Positions 1 through 11,284 of a DNA stretch of 64,000 bases are shown one piece after another (position 1 is the stretch's first letter; every line of letters begins with the position of its first letter). Under the pieces are notes generated by a model. That model saw only the letters and a list, made by a program, of their open reading frames with translations, had not been told where the DNA came from and searched no databases. The stretch is taken from positions 53,567,783 through 53,631,782 of the forward strand of contig OU015500.1 in assembly GCA_907164885.2 (NCBI GenBank). The letters are read 5' to 3'. The DNA comes from Dolomedes plantarius (taxonomy: Eukaryota; Arthropoda; Arachnida; Araneae; Dolomedidae). The translations under genes were made by a program, and so were the position numbers.

Positions 1-150
1 GAAATAAATTTGTACCAATTGTAAATAACACACCCTACATTGGATGGTTGGTTGGGTAGGGTGTGGGTGGACTCGAAGTGCAGCCACCTCCCCGTGGTGA
101 GTTCTGGGTAATTTTGTAAACAAAATGAGCGAAGAGCTGCACCAACAATT
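1..150 (+). mobile_element. fragment of the 47-kb element family (subterminal part)
   Basis: The opening ~130 bases match, in inverse orientation, the segment at about 47230-47400 inside the left part of the TIR element at 47053-49819. Shared landmarks include GCAGCCACCTCCCC, TGGTGAGTTCTGGGT and GAGCGAAGAGCTG-like stretches in the same order. The match stops near position 150 and the terminal inverted repeat is not present, so this is a cut-off copy running in from upstream of the window. Confidence 0.6.
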
Positions 151-345
151 GGATATTGAAACAAAAAAATTACCAAATATTTACTATTAGAAAATTTCTA
201 AATTATCTGAAAGGAAACATTGTCAAACATCAAAATTGTCAGACAGCGTTAATGGCTACTACCGTCTGCGAGCGCATCGCTGGCATTCGTCACATACGCC
301 TCGCCATTCTGTACAGGTAGGCTACTCTGCTGTGTTTAACGAAGC

Positions 346-900
346 TGCGCGACCGAATTCCACTTGAATATCAAAGTTTATCTTATATGCTTGGATTTTT
401 AATATAATGTTCTAATAGAATTAAACTATAGCATCTCTAAAAGTCGTATGATTAAAATTTACTAAACAGTAAAACTTTGAAATTTTGCAAAAACTACTAA
501 TTATACTCATTTTGTACTTTGTTGCGCGACCGGAAGATATGAAACAAATGTATAATAAGTGCATATATATTAATTTTACATACTTTTAGTTGTTAATTCA
601 TGATATAGGAACTCAATTAAACCATATGGCGTGCTTAAAAAAATTATGAAAAATTAAGGTTTTTCACAATTTTTTGCTAACTTCGATGGCATTGCGCGAC
701 CGGAAGACAAATTAATAAAATAATAATTAGTGCTTTTTCAACGTCTATACCAATGGCAACTTTTGTGCACTCTAGCGATCTGAAATTTAAAAAAAAGTTT
801 TTTTCGAACCACCCTAATAAGTATGTCGTCGAAAATGGGAGCAAAATTGCAATGGCCTTGTCAGAAATTTGTGGATATTCTTTCTTAACTGAAATCCAGA
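346..900. repeat. degenerate ~170-bp tandem repeat with GCGCGACCG anchor
   Basis: The anchor TGCGCGACCGGAAGAYA occurs at about 523 and 692, with a shorter form (GCGCGACCGAATT) near 349, so anchors are spaced about 170 bp. The AT-rich stretches just before each anchor look related, with runs such as ATTTTGCAAAAACTAC and CAATTTTTTGCTAAC. The units are strongly diverged and the array edges are uncertain. Confidence 0.45.
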
Positions 901-1019
901 AATATGACAATCAAGCATACATACAATGTATGGCTAACAACATGTTTTTGTTTTGTGCATAATTTCGACCCAGAAAAATTACATATTAACAAAAAGTTAG
1001 AGGAATATTTTACTTAGAA

Positions 1020-1160
1020 AAATTTCTATTTAATGCGGTGGTTAATTTTTTTATTATCATAATCGATAAAATCACCGCGGCACAGTCAAGATCATCTCGC
1101 GGCACACTAGTGTGCCACGGCACAGCGCACAGCGGTTACGAAGCACTGCTCTAGCTGACA
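1020..1160. mobile_element. hAT-type terminal palindrome (non-autonomous remnant)
   Basis: A GC-rich island holds the imperfect palindrome CGGCACACTAGTGTGCCACGG followed by a GGTTACGAAGCACTGCTC-like stretch. This combination is common at ends of arthropod hAT non-autonomous elements. Only one end is visible and I find no partner, so the class is by resemblance only. Confidence 0.4.
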
Positions 1161-1395
1161 AGGTTTTTGTTTCCGGTCATACTTTCCTATGTGATTCTGT
1201 TTAGTTTTTGAGTTTTCTACCTCCTCCAGAAAAATGCGATATTCCGGGCCATCTAGTAGGGTTGGTAAGAGGTACGGACCGATTAAGTAAACAGCGCCAG
1301 GTTTGTTTTTCTTTTCCATACATTCCTATGTGATTATAGGTCGTATTGATGCTTACTGCCACCCCTCTGAATTAGTCGGTCGAATTTTGGAACAA

Positions 1396-1397
<2 letters not shown>

Positions 1398-1481
<84 letters not shown>
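1398..1481. repeat. (TA)n microsatellite
   Basis: About 42 uninterrupted TA units. The small ORFs that cross it in both strands are artefacts of the repeat. Confidence 0.97.
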
Positions 1482-1486
<5 letters not shown>

Positions 1487-1499
1487 GTAATATATATAG

Positions 1500-2660
1500 T
1501 TGTAGTAATGGTTGTAGCCGGGCACAAATAAACTTGGCCGTTAACTCATCAGGGACGAGATAGCGCAGCATCCCAGAGAAATCTTGTAGTCGTAGTGGCA
1601 TAGGAAGGAAGTCCAGGCAGAAAATATGGTACTCCACAAAAACTTCACAGTTCTTTTATTAAGAATAGGGTTTTAAAAAGACTGGATATACACTTGTCAA
1701 ACTTAACGTTCCAAACACATCACGGCTAGTCGGGTACGGCGCCCCGACCAGCGGCACGACCGCTGTAAAATACTCACGGAGAGCTCTACATGTTTCCTGG
1801 TTGAGAGCAAACACCCAAAAAAGCTACGGAATTATTGAGAAAAGTGCGAGTTTTTCAGGCGGGCTGAACTTTAATTGGTTAAAAACTGCCACGTGATTAA
1901 TTCGCGTCATATGAGGTGATGGTCTCGCGATGCCCGTTATATAATGCTTATATAAGCTTTGGCCACACGTGCCTTAGGGGAAAAACTAATAAATTATTTC
2001 GGTTTCCATGTAGGTCGCGATTCAAAGGTTAAGGGGACGGTATTCTGTTGCGTTATGATAAAGAATTTGGAAAGGGCGTGTTAAAAAGTAAAAGGGTTTT
2101 AAATTTATTTCAATTTCCCCCCCCCTCCGGAAAGACTTGCGTGAGGGGCCGGCTCCCTCAGCAAGACCCTCCACCAGGCGAGAACCGCGTAGACAAAAAT
2201 AATTTTGATAAAAATTTTGAATAGTAATTCGGAATAAAATTTTGACTCGGGGTTGACAAATTTAAATTTTGGTTACTATCACCTTTGTGTGTCTGCCCAG
2301 ATCATGAAACATATAAATAGCATAAACTAGTACTGAACAAAAATTAAAAAAAATATATCAATGCACTTAAATCACAGTTTGGATTGAGTATGGCACTTTT
2401 CAAAATCGTTACAACACAAAAATATAGGAACATTAAATGTTGATATGATTAATATACTATAATACTTTCAACCTTCGTATAGTCCTTTCTATACCATTGG
2501 CAAGTGAAGGTTTATCATTAGAACATATTAAATAAGTAATAATTCACAAAATAAAATATGAAGATTTAAAATACACAACTGTTTTCTTATGCTGATCATG
2601 GTAACACTACAATATTCAATAAAATTTTAATATGACATGGAATGTAAAAATGCAAAAATT
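1500..2660. other. unassigned, moderately GC-rich stretch then AT-rich DNA
   Basis: From 1500 to about 2200 the sequence is more complex than its surroundings, with a GC-rich patch at 1725-1790 and a poly-C run near 2117. It could be a decayed long terminal repeat or other transposon piece, but I find no terminal repeats or reading frame to support that. A TTAAGGGGAC motif at 2029 resembles the TTAA-element ends seen at 15081, without a partner. 2200-2660 is AT-rich with nothing recognisable. Confidence 0.4.
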
Positions 2661-2838
2661 TCTTACTAATAATACAATATATCACATTTGGTTGTTTTTG
2701 TAAAGGTGTTAGTGTTTGTGTGTGTGTATCCCTCAACTGCCTTAGGTTCAAATTCTTTCATAACTCTCCTACTAAGGAGTGAGGGGGTGTGTTGTTGTTT
2801 GCGTGACAGAGTAAGTGGCCAGTACAGTGGACCAACCG

Positions 2839-3354
2839 TTATTCTCCATAGGCCATGACAGCCGAAACAACATCTAGGCTTGGGACAAGATGGAATAGGA
2901 AAGGTGGACAATTGTCATTGCCTATGGAAGTATGAGTAGGAATTGGAGTGCCAAAGGAGCGGTCATCCCAAGGCCTGTCTTTAGTCATTATTTCTATGTT
3001 ATTTCTCAGCACTTCAAGTTGAGCTGAAATGAGGTGAAGCCAAAAAAATTTAAAAAGGATTCTTAAAACAGATGGGATGACTTCCAACGGCGGATTAGAG
3101 GTGGGTGATAGGATAGCGGTATTCGAGAAGAGAGAATTTACTGAAAGATGAAAGGAATTAGCCGGTGTCATTTTCAGTAGTTTCACCATGAGATCCAGAA
3201 GCTCACACATAATAGTTTTTCTAAGAGAATTAAAAGATTTTTTTTTTCTTTTACAATTTATTTCATTTCTGTGGACAACACGCACAAATTTAATACCAAA
3301 AAGGAAAAGGATCTCAGGGGTCATGAAGTTGTCGCTGTTCGGTTCAGGCTTCAT
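2839..3354 (-). CDS. unrecognised 171-codon open reading frame
   Basis: I do not recognise this protein. The ORF is long for DNA this AT-rich. Its ATG at 3352-3354 sits in an ACCACCATGA context, close to an animal translation-start consensus, and an in-frame TGA lies four codons upstream, so the start is well bounded. The product is basic near the N-terminus (a CKRKKKS patch around residue 35), moderately hydrophobic, and has no signal peptide or catalytic motif I can name. It lies downstream of the decayed gypsy pol at 3640-6640 on the same strand, the position where an extra ORF can occur in Ty3/gypsy elements, but it does not look like an envelope protein. It could equally be a host exon or chance. 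Confidence 0.25.
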   Translation of the reverse strand: MKPEPNSDNFMTPEILFLFGIKFVRVVHRNEINCKRKKKSFNSLRKTIMCELLDLMVKLLKMTPANSFHLSVNSLFSNTAILSPTSNPPLEVIPSVLRILFKFFWLHLISAQLEVLRNNIEIMTKDRPWDDRSFGTPIPTHTSIGNDNCPPFLFHLVPSLDVVSAVMAYGE

Positions 3355-3654
3355 GGTGGTTATTCAAGTCAATTTGTTAAATTCTTGGTAAATATCTTGA
3401 AAGGTTTTTCTAATATAATTTTTTCAAACTGCACCATGGAAACAGATTAATAAGAATTTTTTAAATACAATTCAACACAGTAAACAGATTAAATAAAGTT
3501 AATTTGGCAATGATCATTTCAAATAATTAGGAATATGGTTCAATTAGGCTAAACAGGGTATTAGAAATAATTTTCTTAAAGTTGCGTTACAATTCTCAGT
3601 GAACCAAACACTCAACATTAATTTTTTTTAAGTTTAGGAAGAAATGGATTTATA

Positions 3655-3873
3655 CTACTGGAGCAATGAACTTAGCCTAGGTCTCCAAATGTGACAATGT
3701 TTAACATAGTTAGAAATATCATTAGTTATAAATGGCCAATAATACTGAGGAGAAATTAAGTTAATCATTTTTTGAATTCCAGGGTGTCCAAATTCTTCAT
3801 GCGTTTTTTGTAAAACTTTAACCTTAATGAACATAGGAACAACAATTTTGTTAATACCATTCTTCTTATACAC
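3655..3873 (-). pseudogene. Ty3/gypsy integrase, N-terminal zinc-binding part only
   Basis: The ORF carries HEEFGHPG and then YYWPFITNDI followed by KHCHIW, the layout of the HHCC zinc-binding module that starts retroviral-type integrases. The first Cys is visible but the position expected for the second holds Trp, so the finger is damaged. A stop follows and the catalytic DDE core is absent: nothing resembling it is found between 3400 and 3655. This is therefore the 3' truncated end of the gypsy element read on the minus strand from about 6640. It is not a functional integrase. Confidence 0.75.
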
Positions 3874-3875
3874 TA

Positions 3876-4395
3876 TTACATCATTGATTTCTGAAAATTA
3901 TTATGTGAAACATTATCCATCTTTTGATAATGCTTAATTTCATTTAAGTCCAATAAGTGCACATGGTGTTGGAGATGCTGAGACACGGGGTGCCTGGATA
4001 ACATGTCAGCTTCATAATTGGTTGACCCCTTTTGATATTTTACTTCATACTCGAACATGCTCAACTTTAACGACCATCTGAATAATCTACCCCTTGGGTT
4101 TTTCACATTCTTCAGCCAAACTAGGGCAGCATGATCAGTATGAACAGTGAATTTGGTCCCGTGTAAATAGTGAATCAAATTTGTCAAAACTATCCACAAT
4201 AGCCAAACATTCCAATTCCGTGCTGGGATAATTTTTTTCATAATCTCTTAAAGTTCTAGAAAAATACGCGAAAGGGTGTAAGTTATTACAAGCATCCGAC
4301 TGTTTCAGCACAGCTCCACTAGCATATTGAGAAGCATCTACAAACAAATGACACTCTAAATTTGGATTATACAACTGTAAAATTGGTTTTGACAC
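3876..4395 (-). pseudogene. Ty3/gypsy RNase H domain (frameshifted)
   Basis: Two overlapping frames together give an RNase H. The upstream frame (4135-4395) has FVDASQYASGAVL with the first catalytic Asp and TELECLAIV with the Glu. The downstream frame (3876-4241) has HTDHAAL with a second Asp and YEADMLSRHP with the last Asp. The switch of frame lies near 4190-4220. In an intact element this domain degrades the RNA strand of the RNA/DNA hybrid. All four acidic positions survive, so decay seems due to frameshifts rather than loss of the active site. Confidence 0.85.
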
Positions 4396-4406
4396 AAGAA
4401 AATTTT

Positions 4407-5646
4407 TTAACTTTTCAAATGATTCTTGACAGTTATGATCCCAAACCCATTTATGTCCTTCTTTAATAGTCTATTTAATGGCAATCTTATTTGTGCATAT
4501 TGTGGAATGAACTTATGATAAACATTTACTGAACCCAAAAAACTTTGTAATTCTTTAATGTTGGAAGGGGGTTTCAATTTTTCAATTCTTTCAATGTTTA
4601 CATTATCTGGAGTAATTCTGCCATTCTCCAATTTCATATCCTAGAAAGTTAATGTTACGTTGCATGAATTTACATTTAGATTGCTTAAGTTTAATAGATT
4701 CTTGCTGAAAAACTTCAAAAATTCGTTTTTAAATGATTAATGTGTTCTGTTTCTGAGGATGAGTAAACTATGATATCATCAAAGTAATGGCACGCAAAAT
4801 CCAATTCTATGTTTGTCCAAAATTCGTCTAATTGTCCTATTAAATATAGCTGGGGCATTCTTTAGTCCAAAAGGGAGGCGTAACCATTCAAACAGGCAAA
4901 ACTGGTGGCAAAAGCAAGTTTTTCAGTGTCTTAGGGTGAACAGGTATATGCCAGTATCCTGAGGTCAAATCAAGGGTGGAAAAAATTTTGGCATTACTTA
5001 ATTTATCTAGCAAACAATCAATTCTGGGGAGAGGTTCAGCATCTGTCTTAGTAATAGCATTTAATTTACGAAAATCAATACAGAGTCTAGTCTTTTTGCC
5101 TTCGTCCCTCTTCAGGGCAAGCGTTATTGGTGCTGAGTACGCAGAGTAGCTTTCTTTTATTATTCCTGCTTCTAATAATTTCCCTACTTGTTTCCTGATT
5201 TCTAACTCTTCAATTTGGGAAGTACGGTATGGTCTTTGGCTAACAGGGAGTTCTGAGGTTAACATGATTCTTTGAGGTTCTATTCTAATTGTACCAATGT
5301 CATACTTGTCTTTGGAAAAAATGTGGTTGAATTTCTGTAGTAGTGAATTTAGCATAGGATTCTCATTAATGATAGTCTGTGGTGTTTCATCCGATTCCAC
5401 AGAGATCTTTGGAAACTCACTAAACTCAGTACTAATTTCATGATACATTTGTTTGGTTTGGTTGTCGAAGGTTTTGATTTCTCGGTTTACAGAATTATTT
5501 ATATTTATATTACAATTGTGTTGGGGATAAGTCATTGGAGGAAACTTGGTCTGACTTGATTCGGGTTCACTAACTTTGTTAATGTGAAGCGAGATTCTGC
5601 ACTTAGGTAAATTCTGTTGCAATTTTATCCTCTTTTGCAGTGGCAT
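4407..5646 (-). pseudogene. Ty3/gypsy reverse transcriptase (frameshifted)
   Basis: The main frame (4888-5646) includes KTRLCIDFRKLN and FSTLDLTSGYWHIPV, reverse-transcriptase motif A with its catalytic Asp. The frame is lost near 4890. In other frames near 4745-4800 the sequence still encodes HYFDDIIVYS, the YxDD box, here YFDD. The thumb/connection region follows at 4407-4637 (KELQSFLGSVNVYHKFI). Several indels and stops separate the pieces. Gene order gag-protease-RT-RNase H-integrase is that of Ty3/gypsy elements. Confidence 0.85.
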
Positions 5647-5676
5647 ACTTCACGTCTCTCACAGTCAATTGTTAAT

Positions 5677-5935
5677 TTAAAAAGCCCACATTCGGGCAAT
5701 CCTAGGATTAAATATGGTAAATTGAGTCCAAATATAAAATTCAGTTGTCTTAATCAGTTCTCCAATCTTCAATTCTATAGTGCATTTCTCTTCTAACTTT
5801 ATGGTACCATCTGTTTGTCTAACATGAATTGGGAATTTAGTCTTAGTAGGTAAAAAACCATATTGGTTCACAAAATGTCGGGGAAGGAGCGAGATAGAGG
5901 ATCCTGTGTCTAAAACGCATGAATGGAATTCCTGG
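5677..5935 (-). pseudogene. Ty3/gypsy aspartic protease
   Basis: Minus-strand translation near 5890-5935 gives CVLDTGSSISLLP, a retropepsin active site with the DTG triad encoded at 5902-5910. It runs in frame into NQYGFLPTKTKFPIHVRQTDG (5677-5871 ORF), the usual body of the protease. It lies between gag and reverse transcriptase as expected. The C-terminal half ends at a stop before the RT frame opens, so gag-pol continuity is lost. Confidence 0.75.
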
Positions 5936-6024
5936 TTAAGTTTCTTGCCTTATTTTGAAAGTATCCGGGTACAATTAATTGTCAATATTGCGGTTGGTGT
6001 TCTTCTAATTCAGGGGAGTCTCGT

Positions 6025-6640
6025 TCAGGAGTGTTTTCTTGGGTTGTTTTGTCTAAACTGGCACGTTTGTGTCCAATGGAATGCATTTATTATACCCCGC
6101 CTCTCACAGATTCTGCAGGGAGTAGGTGGTAGTTGACTCGAATTATAATGGGTATAGTGGCCAGGGGGCCTAGGTCTCATATTCATATTTGGGTTTGGCA
6201 TAAAAGTTGGGTCGGAACTCCTAGGAGCATAATTGGGTCTCCAGGGCTGAAAAGGGGCTCTAAATCTGGTATTCTCTTGTTCTGGTCTATGCATGCGAAA
6301 AGGAACTGGTCTCTGAAACTCTGGTCTTCTATTTTTCTCACTGTCTTCCTCTCTCTGTACCTGGGTCAATTTGGTGGCAATCTGCAACCAATCCAAAAAG
6401 TTCTGGGGTGTATTTATTATTAGCAACTGACGCATGTTGATGGGCAACCCATCAGTAAGTCCCTCTAAAATTAATTTTGTATTAAGGCCCAAGGCCTTAC
6501 CAAGACGAACCTTTTTATGGAAATAGTCTGTGATCTGGTCTGTTGTTTTGAATTTTAAGTTAGAAAATTCAAAAACTTAATAAATAAGCAAATATCTTGT
6601 TCTAATAATTTGGTCCAGGGTACTTTAGTGGAAGAAGTTA
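6025..6640 (-). pseudogene. Ty3/gypsy gag remnant with zinc-knuckle-like motif
   Basis: The minus-strand frame begins with a DYFHKKVRLGKALGLNTK stretch (encoded near 6480-6530) typical of Ty3/gypsy gag capsid domains, followed by LEGLTDGLPINMRQ. A proline/arginine-rich linker follows, then a CRICERRG...FHWTQTC segment with spacing C-x2-C-x9-H-x4-C, a variant nucleic-acid-binding knuckle. The ORF proper is 6025-6492; extension to about 6640 is by similarity and includes stops. The 5' end disappears into the microsatellite at 6694, so no 5' long terminal repeat is seen. Confidence 0.7.
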
Positions 6641-6689
6641 TTTGCTTATTTACGACTACACCCCGAGCTTACACCTATTATCATTACAT

Positions 6690-7105
<416 letters not shown>

Positions 7106-7315
7106 CTGCATCAGAATTATGGATTTGAAAGGGAAGGCGAAGATTAGATTAAACAGACTTTTCATAAATATTTATTTCACTTTTGTGAAACTTCTTTTGC
7201 ACGAAAAATTCACATAATTTTCCTTGTATGAAAAGATTGAATTATATCAGAAGTATACGGCTGATATAATATAATCTTTCGGTTATACTATGTGATATAT
7301 GCATAATATATATCA

Positions 7316-7911
7316 TCTATATATTTAATTTTCTAAGCCGACTTTTTGGGCAGTCCGTGAGAGAAAACTACTGCATCAATTTACTTCATTTCGGTCTTAA
7401 ACGAAAGATTGTAATCTGTAGATTTGTTAAATTTGGTTTTTGTGACAGCAATTTCCATTAATTAGCGATAATTTACAATTGATTTTTACGCATGCTCAGT
7501 GGCATGTTTAAATCTGTCTTTAGAAACTCATTGTTTCCGCGCACGCTTAGTGACATGTTTTAATGGTAAACACGTTTATTCCGAGAAGTCTCTCTAGATC
7601 TATCTCTGCCTTATTTATTTTTATGATAATTATATTTGTAAAATACAATAGTAAACCTCATGGAAACTGTTTATTTCATGCTGTTTAATTAGCGATAATT
7701 TACAATTTAAAAAAATTGCTTTCTGCACATGCTCAGTGACATTTTTTAAATCTGTCTTTAGATACTCACTAAGCGCGAGGCCGCTTAATCACAATTTGTT
7801 TCTGCGCATTATTATGATTTTCAACATTTGACAATGATGTGTTGAATATAATTTGTGTATTAGTACATTCATTTACTATCTAGCCGTCGTGTTTCGACAG
7901 ACATCAACTAT
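7316..7911 (+). mobile_element. small non-autonomous Helitron, copy 1
   Basis: The element begins A|TCTATATATTT and continues with AAGCCGACTTTTTGGGCAGT. It ends with a hairpin-like GCCGTCGTGTTTCGACAG followed by CAACTAT, where the canonical CTAG has mutated to CTAT. It is related to copies at 14980-17110 and 30755-31121. This copy is longer than copy 3 because an internal segment containing a GCATGCTCAGTGGCATGTTT-like stretch occurs twice (about 7490 and 7730). Helitrons transpose by rolling circle and make no target duplication; none is seen. Confidence 0.7.
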
Positions 7912-9240
7912 TGTTAGATTATATTAATTTATTTTTTGGCTTTTATATAGAAATGAAATAGACATCCACTTACAAATGGATAATTTTTTGATCAAGAGTT
8001 TATGCACAAGAGAGTAAAGAGTAGTACCTGCCTAAATTTGTTTTTCATTTTGATTAAGACGGACTTTTCGGCAGACTCTCTTGGATGCCAAAGTGGGTAT
8101 CTATCTGGCGCTTCATTTCATACTCAGGTTCTCTGCGATTTACTTGGCAACCCTACCACCAGTTCCATTGGGCCAATATCAATTCCGTTAGGCGCTACAT
8201 TTCGTTTTTTTGGTAGACCGCTGGGTTACACTTATTTGGACTTCAAATTTTTCGGTGATGGTGTTGATAATATTTCATGATTTAAATATTTCGTGACGCA
8301 GGAATTGGAGCCATTTTTTTTTTATAGAAACATGACCATTTTAGCTTATTTTCGGCACTTTTTTTGCGGGGGGGGGGTAAGTATATTGATTTTGTAATGA
8401 ATAACATGACCGTTTTTATTTATCAGAAGATAGATATATTCATAGCATAAAGTAAAATACTTCGAGTGACAGTTCTCTTTTAAATGAAATTGCGTCCGAA
8501 TGCATTTCAATAAATGTTTAACAGATTAAACACTAAAAACATATCATACATTTTTAAACCTCTATACAGTCATAATATTGTTATTAAAATATTGAAGTAC
8601 ATTGAATTTTATTCCTCATTTTTACAGTATTTATTCGCATACTTTATAGCTAGTGATGTATAGAACAATAAAGAATGAATCTAGGAAATGAAATAAAAAT
8701 AATTGATGACTGAAAATAAATTTCATATAGCAGACCAACGTATATGTAAATGTAGGTACAAATACTTTATAAGTTTTAACACCCATTGATATGAACTGTA
8801 TTCATATTTTTCGAATATGCTTCATAAAAACAAACTCCATCTCATCAGAGATAAAATTAGAAAGTGTGTGTTTGTATGTATGTAAATGTTGACAGTAATT
8901 TAGTAGCTTTTAATGTGCTAGTAAATACAGGGCAGTTTCTAGGGTAGCTGCCATACGTGTGCGAGAATAATTCCCCCACCCCCTCATACCGTATGGATTA
9001 ATTGAAATTTCTCTGAATTATTTTTACCGTAAATGAAACAACGAATTACAGAAAATATTATAAATTCAGTTTATTTTTTAATTTTATAACCTAACATAAT
9101 AATTATTAATGTATTGATATAACAACTAAATGAATACGTTATATTAAATACATACAACACATATCTATTAATACATATACTTAATAAGTCAGTCAAAAAG
9201 ATAATCTTTGCTTTCCTTGCTTTTTTTAATGCAAATTCTG
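7912..9240. other. no recognisable gene
   Basis: AT-rich sequence. A 92-codon ORF at 8002-8280 lies in a slightly more GC-rich patch but shows no familiar motif and is probably chance. A G-run near 8370 and a C-rich patch near 8975 are the only compositional landmarks. Confidence 0.5.
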
Positions 9241-9920
9241 TTATAATATCTGATCATCTATATCTTCCGAAATGTCCTTTTCGATGCTAATAATAGATAA
9301 GTCTGAAAGCCTTTCTTGTCCCATTGTAGACCTCAAATAATTTTTTATTATTTTAAGTTTTGAAAAGCTTCTTTCCCCGCTAGCCACAGTCACAGGCAAT
9401 GTTAATAAAATTCGTATGGTAATCACTAAATTTGGACACAGATAGATGAGGTGTTTGTAAATAGGTATTGAATCACATTTAACGCGTTCATTTCAAGGGA
9501 AGGTTTTCCCTATTAGCGGGTAAATCCCGGGTATTATTGTTGTCCATGTAAACGCAGCTAACGAGGGCAATGTTGTCAGTTTCATCGCATAAATCTTCAG
9601 CTATAATATATTTTTCATTTTTAAATGGATCATGTTACATACTTTCCACAAATTTACATTTTGTAGACCTATTTGATTTATCTGTTTCAAGGAAATCTGA
9701 TATTGAAATAAATCCCCAAAAAATGCTCCCTAATTTCCATTTGCTTTGATTTATTACTTAATAGAACAAATCTTACTACAACAGTAAGTCGGTCTTGGTT
9801 GCTTAGATCAGGGGTGGAATCTAAAATAGTAGAATAATATTTACAAAATTTTAAGAATGATATTATTTCATGTCTTATTTTTTGTTCCGAAAGGGAAATA
9901 GTTCATTTTGAATATGAACA
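9241..9920 (-). pseudogene. hAT transposase remnant (ZMYM1-like C-terminus)
   Basis: The clear part is the ORF at 9241-9426, with LPVTVASGERSFSKLKIIKN and LRSTMGQERLSDLSIISIE. This is the C-terminal hAT dimerisation region as found in zinc-finger MYM-type 1-like transposase relatives. Further upstream on the minus strand (about 9760-9830), the sequence still spells ILDSTPDLSNQDRLTVVVRF across broken frames, a segment of the catalytic domain in the same family. The stretch between is heavily decayed. The Tc1 element starting at 9925 abuts or interrupts its 5' side, which dates Tc1 arrival as later. Not functional. Confidence 0.75.
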
Positions 9921-9924
9921 CCTA

Positions 9925-11170
9925 CAGTGGCTTCAAAATGTGTTCGTACACTTACGATTTTCAATGAAATAGGGATCTATCCATTAATTAAAATGAATAT
10001 TACAGAATGGGCATTTAATAATAAGATTTATAATCTATTCTTAACAAAACTATATGAAATATTTTGAAAATATAGTAAAACTTTATTTTTAAAACACCAA
10101 TAATCAAAAAGTAACAAAAACTATCTCACAAAAGTCATCGTACACTGAAATATTTTCGGATAAATTCATAACTAAAATTATCGCCTGGCGCTTTATTTTT
10201 ATTTTTTAATTGTGGTGGCATTTAAAATATCATTTGGCTTTAATTTTTGCTTGCCTATTCCGTAATATTCTATTTATTATTTAAAAATGGCTTGCAAAGA
10301 AACAACAAACAGCATTGATCGAAAATTGATTATTTTTCATCATAGTTGTGGTAAATCAGTTCGGAATGTTGCTAAATTACTTAATTTATCCCATTATACT
10401 GTGCAGTATGTGATAAACGCTTTAAAGAAGAAAATCGGATAAAAATCAAGATAAGAAAGGTCGTCCGGCAAAGTTAACAAAACGTGATGAGAGATTTTTA
10501 ATTAGAAAATTTGTGAAAAATCTACGTTTGAGTGCTGTAAAACTTTCTGCAGAATTTAATGAAACATTTTCTACTTCAATTTCCCCTGAAAATGTTCGAC
10601 GAGTTCTCAGAGCAGCTGGATTATATGGGCGTTCTGCCCGTAGAATCTTTTTTGTGAGTGAGAAAAACAGAAAGCTCGGGCTTTCCTTCGCACTATCAAT
10701 GATTAATAAGCCCCAAACCTATTGGAATAATGTCTTATTTGCCGATGAAAGCAAGTTTATCATTTTTGGTTCCGATGGGCGTATAATTGTATGGAGAAGA
10801 AAAAATGAGGAACTTAATCCTAAGAACTTAGTAGAAACAGTTAAGCATGGCGGTGGAGGTGTCCTTGTGTGGGAGTGCATGTCAACATCAGGACTAAGTA
10901 ATTTGGTATTTATTGATGGCATAATGAATCGTGCTGTTTATATATATATTTTAAGAGACAATTTAAAATTATCAGCCTAAAATTTGGGTATTTGAAATTT
11001 TTAATTTTTTTTAATCAAGATAACGATCCTAAGCCCACGGCTCTCAACGTTCGCCTCTGGTGTCTCTATAATTGTCCACAAGTTTTGAAAACACCACCTC
11101 AATCGCCAGATTTAAACTCAATAGAACATTTTTGGAGAGAACTGGAGGTTCGAGTACGAAAACACGACAC
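9925..11170 (+). mobile_element. Tc1-type transposon A, 3' truncated
   Basis: The element starts after TA (9923-9924) with CAGTGGCTTCAAAATGTG, followed by an outer repeat GTTCGTACACTTACG and, about 180 bp further in, a second copy ending CATCGTACACT. This is the IR/DR layout of Tc1 elements with long terminal repeats. The same 220-bp end is present at 60079. The transposase frame follows, and similarity to copy B stops near 11167 before the 3' terminal repeat, so the right end is missing. Confidence 0.85.
10287..11170 (+). pseudogene. Tc1 transposase (DD34E), frameshifted
   Basis: The start ATG at 10287-10289 opens a helix-turn-helix segment (KSVRNVAKLLNLSHYTVQYV) for terminal-repeat binding. 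A frameshift near 10438 moves the reading to the frame of 10513-10980, with KKGRPAKLT, a second HTH and the first catalytic Asp in LFADESKFIIFG. A second shift after 10980 leads to FNQDNDPK (second Asp) and SPDLNSIEHFW (Glu). I count 34 residues between the second Asp and the Glu, the Tc1 spacing. The C-terminal ~50 residues present in copy B are lost. Catalytic residues are retained but the frame is broken twice. Confidence 0.85.
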
Positions 11171-11284
11171 GTTCTCTACATGGTTGAACATTTCCTATGT
11201 CTCCGACGCTCGACTGTGTGGGATTTTCTTTATTTCCAACATTTTTTTAATATACCGTCATTGGACAATGACCGAGAGGTATGT

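Larger units (their letters stand above)
3640..6660 (-). mobile_element. degenerate Ty3/gypsy retrotransposon 1
   Basis: A minus-strand series of gag, protease, reverse transcriptase, RNase H and the start of integrase in canonical order. The integrase core and both long terminal repeats are missing: the 3' part stops near 3640 and the 5' part ends against the (TA)n tract at 6694. Frameshifts and stops occur in most domains, so it is an old immobile fragment. Confidence 0.85.
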
